Shown here in pieces: positions 9,444 through 16,386 of a stretch of DNA of 64,000 bases. The DNA is taken from positions 1,798,001 through 1,862,000 of the forward strand of contig CP073762.1 in the NCBI GenBank assembly GCA_018399055.1, in the 5' to 3' direction. Position 1 is the first letter of the stretch. The number at the start of each line of letters is the position of its first letter. The notes under the pieces were generated by a model. It searched no databases. It was not told the origin of the DNA and saw only the letters and a list, made by a program, of their open reading frames with translations. The stretch is from Simkaniaceae bacterium (lineage in GTDB: Bacteria; Chlamydiota; Chlamydiia; Chlamydiales; Simkaniaceae). Made by a program: the position numbers and the translations under genes.

Positions 9444-10055
9444 CTAGGGTAGTAGAGAAGGAATATCCTTAAAGGATTTCTCAAGGAAGTCGCAGCTGCC
9501 AATCAGATCCCTCATAGGATGGTCATGGTTATATTGGGTGTGCTGGTAGTGACGCATGGCGTCGTAGATTGTTGTGAGGTCTTTTACCATCCCCACATCA
9601 CCGTTAATCCAGCGCAGAACCCAAGCAGCCCCCTCTTCGATGGAGGTGACAATGACATCACTTAGGTTTTGGACGAAGGGATGCACATACTCTGTGATGT
9701 GGGTCCCCAGGATTTCGGTATTAGACTTGCGGTAATGGGTTTCCTCAGGAGCCAAGACGATGACCGGCTTGGCATGAAACTTAGCCCACATCATTTCAGC
9801 TCCCACGCCGAGGCCACGCCGGTGACGCGCATCCACAAAGACGATATCTGCAAGAAAAACCTGAGTCATATCGCGCCCAAATACTGACTTTTGATCCGAA
9901 AGGTTATCCGAGCGTTGCGCGGGATTAAGAAAGAGAAGTGAATGAGGGAGCAACTGCTTCTGCAGGCTTTCAAAATCTTCTTGTGTCCACATGGACTCAA
10001 GAATCTCATGGTCCTTTTGGATCGTTCCGGCAAAATATATTGATAGTTTTTTCAT
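9444..10055 (-). CDS. Nucleoside 2-deoxyribosyltransferase-like protein
   Basis: A 203-aa soluble protein. The N-terminus IYFAGTIQKDHE resembles the nucleotide-binding start of the nucleoside 2-deoxyribosyltransferase fold. The central segment ADIVFVDARHRRGLGVGAEMMWA fits its 'aD-viavld-r--G-g-GvElG-A' signature, with the glutamate as the likely nucleophile position, followed by KPVIVLAPE. Close relatives act in nucleoside salvage or as uncharacterised nucleotide-binding proteins, so the substrate cannot be read from sequence. It lies at the left edge of the accessory island and is probably transcribed with the methyltransferase gene 24 bp upstream. Confidence 0.6.
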   Translation of the reverse strand: MKKLSIYFAGTIQKDHEILESMWTQEDFESLQKQLLPHSLLFLNPAQRSDNLSDQKSVFGRDMTQVFLADIVFVDARHRRGLGVGAEMMWAKFHAKPVIVLAPEETHYRKSNTEILGTHITEYVHPFVQNLSDVIVTSIEEGAAWVLRWINGDVGMVKDLTTIYDAMRHYQHTQYNHDHPMRDLIGSCDFLEKSFKDIPSLLP

Positions 10056-10079
10056 GAAGCTATCCGCAGTTTAAATGGT

Positions 10080-10601
10080 TTATAATTTTCCTGGGACCTC
10101 GTACAGATAGATCGTCGACGAGTCAACGGAAATAGTTTTTTTAGGCTTCCACGTTGGAATCTCATGAGTATGGGAAACAACCTGTGTCCCTGGGCGAAGC
10201 TCCCTCTCTAATTTCTCTTTGAGACGCTCCATACTTGCTGGAAAGAGGTAGCAAATGATGAGGTTTGCATCTCGCAGAGATTTTTCAAAAAAGTCATGCC
10301 TCACAATTTTCAAGTTTTTCGAATGATTGAGAAAGGAGGAAAAGAGATAGGGAATCGGCGAATTTTCAAAACCAATGATCGAACAATCTGCGTATTTCTC
10401 CGAGAGAGGGAAAAGAAGATTTCCCCACCCTGAGCCCAACTCAATAACTGTTCCCTCATTTAGCTTAGGAAGGTTTTCTAAGAGGACATCGCGTATCTTG
10501 TGAGATGTGGGCATCGGCGAAACACCATTCTTCCACGTGAAAAGGAGAAGAAGGAAAAGCACGACAAAAAGAACACTAAGCGTTGCAACAAAGTAGAGCA
10601 T
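10080..10601 (-). CDS. Membrane-anchored class I SAM-dependent methyltransferase
   Basis: 173 aa. Residues 1-22 form one strongly hydrophobic membrane segment, followed by a compact Rossmann methyltransferase. Motif I is TVIELGSGWGNLLFPL, motif II has the acidic residue in IIGFENSP, and LIICYLFP is the motif IV strand. A single anchor plus a short catalytic domain recalls small lysine methyltransferases of the FAM173/ATPSCKMT type, but that is only a resemblance. The target is unknown. The gene precedes the deoxyribosyltransferase-like gene on the same strand. Confidence 0.7.
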   Translation of the reverse strand: MLYFVATLSVLFVVLFLLLLFTWKNGVSPMPTSHKIRDVLLENLPKLNEGTVIELGSGWGNLLFPLSEKYADCSIIGFENSPIPYLFSSFLNHSKNLKIVRHDFFEKSLRDANLIICYLFPASMERLKEKLERELRPGTQVVSHTHEIPTWKPKKTISVDSSTIYLYEVPGKL

Positions 10602-11115
10602 CTGTCCCTATGCTTGTTGAAATATTCCCCCATATGTTGCACTCAAATTCAGGCACTGTCAAGATTTTTTACTTAGGCGTCCAGGTGCGCAGACTTATCA
10701 CCTTTGTTCTATACGAATACTCCAACTTCTTTGTGGCTGTTGAACGGACTTTTTATAAGCAAGAGTTGCACCAAAGCCAAAAATTATACACGCAGCAAAA
10801 TTGGCTTTTTTCACAACTTTTATCACATTTAAGGCTACCAAAATGCGATAAAAAAAGTTATACTTCCTCTTTTTACCAAATCTTGATTATACTTCGACCA
10901 ATTGCGCTTGCGCATCTGAAGCCCCTTCTTTTTAGTGGTTTAAAATAAAGGAGCTTCTCTTTTTTAAGAAGTTTTTAGCACGTTTTTTCTACGGATTTAT
11001 TCAACAACGCCACTCACTTCTTTAATTTGGCACACCTTTCTTCTAACCACTCAATCAAGGTTCTGCTGAAAAATCATTTTTTCAACAGAACCAACCAATA
11101 TAACCTTTATTTTAT
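10602..11115. other. About 510 bp without a credible gene; contains terminator-like hairpins
   Basis: The segment is AT-rich. I see two hairpins followed by T-runs on the plus strand: AGCCAA/TTGGCT with TTTTTT at about 10777-10810, and GAAGCCCCTT/AAGGAGCTTC (one mismatch) with TCTTTTTT at 10918-10965. A third hairpin, GGTTCTG-C-TGAAAAA against its complement, lies at 11059-11092. An open frame at 10583-10948 runs through the first hairpin, has no ribosome-binding site and resembles nothing I know. The segment may hold an untranslated RNA or decayed DNA. Confidence 0.5.
10918..10965 (+). terminator. Candidate Rho-independent terminator with no assigned gene
   Basis: GAAGCCCCTT at 10918-10927 pairs with AAGGAGCTTC with one mismatch around a 20-base loop, and TCTTTTTT follows. 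No coding gene on the plus strand ends nearby, which is why it is listed separately. Confidence 0.5.
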
Positions 11116-11144
11116 TTGACAGTAAATAAACACCTCTTTAGAAT
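11116..11144 (+). promoter_or_regulatory. Promoter of small gene 1 (TTGACA-17-TAGAAT)
   Basis: A consensus -35 TTGACA at 11116-11121, a 17-base spacer, and TAGAAT at 11139-11144. Transcription would start near 11151, which excludes upstream start codons and fixes the GTG at 11179 as the start of the small gene. Confidence 0.75.
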
Positions 11145-11178
11145 ACTTTGTATTCCATTTAAACGGGGAGTTTATATT

Positions 11179-11403
11179 GTGGCAAATTTGTTTCGAGTTT
11201 CCAGTGAAGATAAGGCTGTTCTTTTTGGGGAGACAGCGCCTAAAGAGGTAACTAACCAAGATCTGATGCAGGCAAGGATTCAGAATATTTTAAAACAAAA
11301 GCCCCCATTGAGCGCTCAAGAGATTGTGTCAGAAGCAACTCAATATACTGCTCATGGCGATCCTTTTGCTCCTGATAGCCTAAAAACAACGGCTAAAAAA
11401 TAA
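11179..11403 (+). CDS. Small protein preceding giant effector-like gene 1 (unknown function)
   Basis: 74 aa with a GTG start at 11179, placed by GGGGAG 8 bases upstream and by the promoter at 11116-11144. Longer frames would begin inside the promoter. There is no signal peptide or membrane segment; the protein is hydrophilic and probably mostly helical. The middle (RIQNILKQKPPLSAQE) and the C-terminal P-FAP resemble the small protein at 15985 (RLQAILDAHKKTSQEK ... PLAP), so the two look like distant paralogues, each placed just before a paralogous giant gene. I do not recognise the family. A chaperone or co-secreted partner is only an inference from context. It has its own terminator. Confidence 0.72.
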   Translation: MANLFRVSSEDKAVLFGETAPKEVTNQDLMQARIQNILKQKPPLSAQEIVSEATQYTAHGDPFAPDSLKTTAKK

Positions 11404-11413
11404 CAAATCTTTA

Positions 11414-11452
11414 AAAACCAGCTGATTGTGTTGATATTAATCAACTGGTTTT
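11414..11452 (+). terminator. Rho-independent terminator of small gene 1
   Basis: AAAACCAGCTGATT pairs with AATCAACTGGTTTT with one mismatch in 14, ending in TTTTCTTCT. It separates the small gene from the giant gene, so the two are transcribed independently. Confidence 0.8.
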
Positions 11453-11502
11453 CTTCTAATCTAATTATTTAAAAAATCACTCCTTTTTTATTACAATAAA
11501 TT

Positions 11503-11512
11503 TGTTATAATA
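11503..11512 (+). promoter_or_regulatory. Extended -10 promoter of giant gene 1 (TGTTATAATA)
   Basis: TG-T-TATAAT at 11503-11511 is a textbook extended -10 element, with no recognisable -35 at the usual distance. The same ten bases precede the giant genes at 16387 and 56799. Start of transcription would be near 11518, followed by AAAGGGATGG and the ATG at 11532. Confidence 0.65.
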
Positions 11513-11531
11513 AAATTAAAGGGATGGTTGC

Positions 11532-14500
11532 ATGAGCTCAGATATTACTCGTTCTAAGCAAATTGTATCTTTTATTACTTATGATACCGATGAAAATAAT
11601 ATAGCCGAATCTGAGAGTGCTGAGAAAACAAAAGAAAATATCTCAAAAATGGCTCAGCGTGTGATCAGTTATTTGGGAGATACAAGCAACCAGTCCCTTG
11701 AGAACATTCCTGAGTTTGCTGAAAAACTACACACTGTTAATGAGCAGTTTGCAGCGCATGGGGATGGAACTCCCTTTGCAACATCACTTACAGCAATCAA
11801 TATTTTACTTGGCCTCAGGCAGAATCTTTCAGAGGGCAACCAAGAGGTTATAGATCATCCCTTCTTTAAGCAATTGGATGAACTCCTTGCTCAAGAACCC
11901 ATTGAAAATGGAGTAACTGTTGTAACGAATCTTCATCTCTTTCTGGAAAATTGTTTGATTCCTTCTGCAGTGAGGGCGCAGTCTAAGGCTGAGCTTAAGG
12001 CTCTTGTGCCTGTTATGCAAAAATGTTTTACTTTAGGGGAACGTCTTTCAGGCATTGATCCAGAGGGTAAATTACTCAGACTAAAAGACGAGGCCATTCA
12101 AAAGTATAACTCTAAGACGATTATCTTTGATCCAAGGTATCAGAAACTAATTGGGTATGAAAAGGGAAGTGTTGAGAACCTTGAGAGCGAGGAAGCAAGA
12201 ACTGAGCTTGTCAGAAATTTAACGGGCTTTTTTGCAAACTTCCCTCGGTCAAATATCACCGAAGTGGTTCCTAAGTCAGAGCAAGCAGCACTTTACGATG
12301 CTATATTGACGCTTCAAGATGAATTTGAAGAACATGGAGATGGAGCAAGGCTTGAGCCTATAAGAAATCAGCTTGGGCAAGCAGTGGGTAGCGTTGATGG
12401 GATTAGAAGTGGTTTCCCTGTTGAGCTCCGTCAACTTGCAGAAGGAGAGATTAAAGGGCCTCATAAACCGATTTTGAAAAAATTGGTTGCTTTTGAGAAA
12501 AACGTTTTGACCCCAGCTTTGGCACAGGCATCAACATCAGAGGAATTGCGTCGTTTGGAGCCTTTAGTTGATCAGTGTATTGCTTTGAAATCAGAAATTG
12601 AAAGAGCCGATGCAAAGGGCAAATTGAAAGCTTCACACCAAGATCTCATTAACCAATGGAATGCAAAGAATTATCAAACATCGCGGATACACCACTTTTT
12701 AGTTTCTTATGAAAGAGGCAATCTGTCCGGGATTGATCAAGAAGCCAAAAGAGAACATGTTGCTTTATCGATACAGACTCATATTGATAGGGTTTGTTCA
12801 GAACTCGGTCACCCGACGTTTACAACTTCAGAAAAAAGGAATTTATATCAGGCTCTTCTTGTTATTCAAGGTGAGTTTGAAGAATATGGAGATGGGCAAA
12901 GACTTGAACCTGCGATTGAGAAACTTGGAGAGGCTCTTGGGATTCCCGATGGAATTAGAGATGCTTTCCCCATTGAACTTGCGCAGTCTTACCAGACAGC
13001 TCTCGAACCGTCTCAAAAGGAGGTTTTCTTAAAGAAGCTTGTTGCATTCGAGCGTCGTATTCTTATGCCAGCAATGACGCAAGCATCTGAAGAAAAACTA
13101 GAAATTTATAAGCCTCTATTGGTTCAGTGCTCTAAGCTTCGAAAGCAATTAACAGATGTTGATGCAGAAGGTTTTTTAAGTGCTTCTCATCAGGAAGCGA
13201 TCGCTCTTTATAAAGCAAAAGAGCAGCAATTAAAAAATGGATACAGCTTACTTCGAACGTATAGTTCAGGAGCGATTTCTAATCTAGATAATTCTTCAAC
13301 AAGGGAATCCGTTGAAAGGCAAATTCTCCTTTATGTTGAAGATCTCATTCCTCATCTAGACCATCCGATCTTCTCCGAGGAAGATAAAAAATCTATTTTA
13401 AAGGGTTTACTCAATCTTCAGCAAGACTTTAAGGCTAATGGTGGTCGTCTCGAGCCAATTATTCAAAAATTTAGAAAGGCAGTTGGAATGCCACAAGCTC
13501 TAGAAGAGCCTATACGTCAAAGTCGACCCAAAGAGAAAACTCAAGAAATCGATACTGCGAAGGTTAGAAGTACTCGCAGCATGTGGGAGAAAAAATCTTC
13601 ATCGGAGGGGGCAACCGGTCCAGTTGGTCGTAAGGCAAAAGAGCGTAGTGTGGAAACACCCGAAGAAAAGCTTGTCCGCTATACGTCAAACATTAAGAAG
13701 AGTATTGCGTCTCTTGATTTAGACAGTCCCATGCTCAGGGAAAATATTGATGAGATCCGACAACAAATCACTCTTATTAGGAAGCTACCTGATTCTAGTC
13801 CTTCGGAACTTGAGCATTTGGAACAAGCTCTCAATCTTTTAACCAATCCAAATGAAATTTCAATTTCTCGAGAAGAATATCGTTTGATGGCTCTTTTGGG
13901 GGCTAAACATGGATGTCCAGATGTTGAGGAATATCAAGAGTTAGAAAGGGTGTCCGTTAGAGATGCTCAATCAAGAGTCCTCGTCCAACTCAAAAGAGAT
14001 TTTGACAATCTAGAAAGACTTGAGTCGAGAGCGAACCGCTCCCTTAGAGGTCTCAAAGAAAAAACTGTTCAAGATCGCTTTGAACGTTTTAGAGATGCCC
14101 ACACGTTCACACCTCCTTTGAACCAGCATTTTGCAACTCATTTTCCTGCTATTCTGAATGCCTTTACGATGTACACGCAACAGATCGCAAACGAAGGTTT
14201 GATGATCAAGTGGGATCAAATTAAATCTGTAAGAGATGAAGCAACAGGTGGGAGATTCTCTAAACTTGTTGAAAAATTCTATTCGCATACAGATCCAAGC
14301 AGGCAGATTCCTACTTACACAGCTCAACTTCAAGAATCCTTTGTAAATAGCTTAGACTTATCCAAAATTGATCGAATGGAGGAAGATAAGCTTGCTCCAT
14401 ATTTAGTGGAAGAAATGAAAAAATTCATCGAGATTCCTGGGGAGTGGTTTGGTGGGTTCTATACAAGTGCATATGGTGGGCAGCACGATTGGCTTGTTAG

Positions 14501-15173
14501 AAACATAGATCGTATTATCCGCCCTTATAACCAAGGAGATGAACCAAATACAAACCTAGGAAGTGGTGTTTGCTATAACAACTCACTTCAGGTTCAACGA
14601 AGTTTTCTTGATGGACCTGTTAGCTCAGATACTATACTACTCGGGAGTAATCAAAAAACAAGATACCACCAGGCACGTAGTAAATCAGCATACGAAGAAT
14701 TGATTAAAATTAGAAAGGATTATAGCGCTGCTTACAAAAAATATGAGAAAGGAGAGCTTTCAAAAGCAAAGATCACAGAATTGCATAAAGAGATGGTTCA
14801 AGCAGACGAGAACTACAAACAAGTCGGGGCAACGCTCCCAAATTTACACGGACTCAAATTGCATGCAAAATATCCTTTGCCGGATCCGCCTTTGGGAACG
14901 AGTGTGCAAGATCATCTAGCAAACACAGTAGAAGAATGGAGCGCTAAAGGTCACAAACAGATTGTGCTGGTGCTGCGTAATCCTTCTGGTGAAGGGCATG
15001 CCGTTAATGTTCAATTTGACGCAAAGAAAGGTTTGTATCGATTAAGAGATGATAACAAGGGCGTTATTGAGTTCGAGGACATGCCAACAATGAAAAGAGA
15101 ACTTTCATCATATTTTGGAGTTTTCTATCCAACATTTGATAAATTCACGTTTGAGTCCTACACTAGGGCGTAA
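11532..15173 (+). CDS. Giant repeat protein 1 with C-terminal YopT/C58-like cysteine protease signature
   Basis: 1213 aa. Residues from about 55 to 650 hold at least three copies of a helical unit of about 185 residues, marked by (E)HGDG..RLEP near residues 75, 267, 452 and 634, then KKLVAFE..., QAS..EEL, and DA-G-L-ASHQ. A charged linker (about 655-715) leads to a 500-residue C-terminal part shared with the protein at 16387. There GSGVCYNNS places Cys1014, GEGHAVNV places His1156, and LRDDNKG places Asp1173 with Asn1175. Yersinia YopT has C139/H258/D274, so the order and H-to-D spacing fit (17 versus 16; C-to-H 142 versus 119). C58 proteases are type III or autotransported toxins that cleave host proteins. 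Secretion is inferred; no Sec signal is present. The end abuts an IS5 remnant, but the C-terminus aligns with its paralogue, so it is probably complete. Confidence 0.8.
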   Translation: MSSDITRSKQIVSFITYDTDENNIAESESAEKTKENISKMAQRVISYLGDTSNQSLENIPEFAEKLHTVNEQFAAHGDGTPFATSLTAINILLGLRQNLSEGNQEVIDHPFFKQLDELLAQEPIENGVTVVTNLHLFLENCLIPSAVRAQSKAELKALVPVMQKCFTLGERLSGIDPEGKLLRLKDEAIQKYNSKTIIFDPRYQKLIGYEKGSVENLESEEARTELVRNLTGFFANFPRSNITEVVPKSEQAALYDAILTLQDEFEEHGDGARLEPIRNQLGQAVGSVDGIRSGFPVELRQLAEGEIKGPHKPILKKLVAFEKNVLTPALAQASTSEELRRLEPLVDQCIALKSEIERADAKGKLKASHQDLINQWNAKNYQTSRIHHFLVSYERGNLSGIDQEAKREHVALSIQTHIDRVCSELGHPTFTTSEKRNLYQALLVIQGEFEEYGDGQRLEPAIEKLGEALGIPDGIRDAFPIELAQSYQTALEPSQKEVFLKKLVAFERRILMPAMTQASEEKLEIYKPLLVQCSKLRKQLTDVDAEGFLSASHQEAIALYKAKEQQLKNGYSLLRTYSSGAISNLDNSSTRESVERQILLYVEDLIPHLDHPIFSEEDKKSILKGLLNLQQDFKANGGRLEPIIQKFRKAVGMPQALEEPIRQSRPKEKTQEIDTAKVRSTRSMWEKKSSSEGATGPVGRKAKERSVETPEEKLVRYTSNIKKSIASLDLDSPMLRENIDEIRQQITLIRKLPDSSPSELEHLEQALNLLTNPNEISISREEYRLMALLGAKHGCPDVEEYQELERVSVRDAQSRVLVQLKRDFDNLERLESRANRSLRGLKEKTVQDRFERFRDAHTFTPPLNQHFATHFPAILNAFTMYTQQIANEGLMIKWDQIKSVRDEATGGRFSKLVEKFYSHTDPSRQIPTYTAQLQESFVNSLDLSKIDRMEEDKLAPYLVEEMKKFIEIPGEWFGGFYTSAYGGQHDWLVRNIDRIIRPYNQGDEPNTNLGSGVCYNNSLQVQRSFLDGPVSSDTILLGSNQKTRYHQARSKSAYEELIKIRKDYSAAYKKYEKGELSKAKITELHKEMVQADENYKQVGATLPNLHGLKLHAKYPLPDPPLGTSVQDHLANTVEEWSAKGHKQIVLVLRNPSGEGHAVNVQFDAKKGLYRLRDDNKGVIEFEDMPTMKRELSSYFGVFYPTFDKFTFESYTRA

Positions 15174-15185
15174 AGGGGGATTGTT

Positions 15186-15743
15186 CGACCATTCCTTGAG
15201 AGATCGCTTGAGTTACGATTGCATCGCTGTCATAACCCCGGTCTGCTAGTAGGTAATCGGCGTTAATTCCCTCTATTAGGTGTTTGGCCTGAAGGTAGTC
15301 TGATTGAGTACCTGACGTAATAATCGCTCTGACCGGCATACCATGCGAATCCACGGCCTTCGTATTGAGCCCCCTTTTGTCCGAGCCATATCTTGATTGC
15401 CACCTTGTGCACCTGCTGCGTGAGGGTGAACTTTGATATGGGTTGCATCGATCATTAACCACTCGTAATCAGGATCATCCACCACTTTTTCCAGAAGAAG
15501 TTCCCAGATACCTTTATTCCTCCAACAGATAAAACGACGATGCACATTTCCCCAGCTCCCATAGTCTGGAGGTAAGTCACGCCACGGAGCTCCGGTACGA
15601 ATAATCCAAAAAACCGCGTTGATAAATCGCCGATTATCTTGCGCTACCCCTCCCCACACCCCTCTTCTCCCTGGAAGATAAGGCTCAAGTTTTTTCCAAA
15701 TTCGATCTGAAATATCGTGACGTCTGTGCGCTGGTACGGTCAT
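15186..15743 (-). pseudogene. IS5-family (IS427-like) transposase, 3'-truncated
   Basis: Frame 1 (15276-15743) holds the N-terminal half: RHDISDRIWKKLEPYLPGR, GAPWRDLPPDYGSW, and the first DDE aspartate in MIDATHIKVHPHAAGA. Frame 2 (15186 to about 15380) continues after a -1 shift at AAAAGGGGG with LNTKAVDSHGMPV and the second aspartate in LLADRGYDSDAI. The shift resembles the programmed frameshift of this group. The last third, with the catalytic glutamate, is missing: after QGM the reading runs into foreign sequence and stops. The element is therefore inactive. Its 5' end is probably near 15820, where CTCTAGATAGTGTAGACA lies on the minus strand, but I could not find a matching inverted repeat. 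Confidence 0.88.
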
Positions 15744-15900
15744 CTCTAAACCTCTCTTTGAAAGTTTAAGAAACCGGCTTAGCGCAAATTTAAACTTGTG
15801 TCTACACTATCTAGAGGGCCATAAAAATATGTCTTGCAGAGCTAGATTCCTATACGAAAAATCACAAGACATAAGTTAATAAATATACTTTTAAATATTA

Positions 15901-15918
15901 GATCTTCTTTCGAAGATC
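15901..15918 (+). other. Perfect hairpin upstream of small gene 2
   Basis: GATCTTC-TTTC-GAAGATC is a perfect 7-bp hairpin immediately upstream of the promoter at 15927. TTTTCTT follows at 15922, so it may end transcripts coming from the IS5 side. A weaker 9-bp inverted repeat (TATGTCTTG/CAAGACATA) lies 30 bases before it. Confidence 0.4.
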
Positions 15919-15926
15919 AGGTTTTC

Positions 15927-15955
15927 TTGCAATAATCGACATGATAAGCTAAAAT
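15927..15955 (+). promoter_or_regulatory. Promoter of small gene 2 (TTGCAA-17-TAAAAT)
   Basis: TTGCAA at 15927-15932 and TAAAAT at 15950-15955 with a 17-base spacer. Transcription would begin near 15962, giving a 23-base leader that contains AAGGAG 8 bases before the ATG at 15985. Confidence 0.65.
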
Positions 15956-15984
15956 CTCGACCGAATTAATAAGGAGACGTTCAA

Positions 15985-16212
15985 ATGTCAAATCCAGTCA
16001 GACCTGAAAGGGCTCTAGCCCAGTATTCAGACGAAAGGGCTCAGAGAAAGCAACCAGATAATACCTATACGGAGCGACTCCAAGCCATTCTTGATGCTCA
16101 TAAAAAAACCTCTCAGGAAAAGGCAAGTTCCTTGGTCGACGAGGCCTTTGATGAAGCGCCTCTTGCTCCTAAAACAAATATCTTCTCTAGTCCAGACGCA
16201 AATAAAGCGTAA
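15985..16212 (+). CDS. Small protein preceding giant effector-like gene 2 (unknown function)
   Basis: 75 aa, strong AAGGAG ribosome-binding site, own promoter. Hydrophilic, no signal peptide, predicted mostly helical in the middle. RLQAILDAHKKTSQEKASS and the C-terminal EAPLAPKTN align loosely with the 74-aa protein at 11179 (RIQNILKQ..., DPFAPDS). Its place, just before a giant paralogue, is the same. That conserved pairing is the only hint of function; a dedicated chaperone would be one reading, though it is shorter than usual type III chaperones. Confidence 0.72.
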   Translation: MSNPVRPERALAQYSDERAQRKQPDNTYTERLQAILDAHKKTSQEKASSLVDEAFDEAPLAPKTNIFSSPDANKA

Positions 16213-16333
16213 TCTACTAACTATTAACACGATAGCTGAAGAAAGAAGCCTCCCTAAAGACGCTACTATTTGATAGTCAATCAGATATGTTTTTTTAAAA
16301 CCCATATATTTTATTTAAAATAATTAAATTTTC

Positions 16334-16343
16334 TGTTATAATA
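16334..16343 (+). promoter_or_regulatory. Extended -10 promoter of giant gene 2 (TGTTATAATA)
   Basis: TG-T-TATAAT at 16334-16342, identical over ten bases to the element before giant gene 1 and before the 925-aa gene. No -35 consensus is seen. It lies 44 bases before the ATG at 16387, with GGCGGGGA as ribosome-binding region. Confidence 0.65.
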
Positions 16344-16386
16344 ACCTTATAAGAGTGGTTAATAAAAAAATTGGGCGGGGAAAAAG

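Noticed and set aside
10583-10948. A 121-codon plus-strand open frame
   Set aside because: No ribosome-binding site, runs through a terminator-like hairpin, overlaps the start of the methyltransferase gene and has no recognisable feature.
11116-11178. Upstream start of the first small gene at 11116
   Set aside because: This start lies inside the -35 box; GTG at 11179 has the ribosome-binding site.
15263-15448. A further minus-strand frame inside the IS5 remnant
   Set aside because: It lacks the transposase motifs, which are split between the other two frames.
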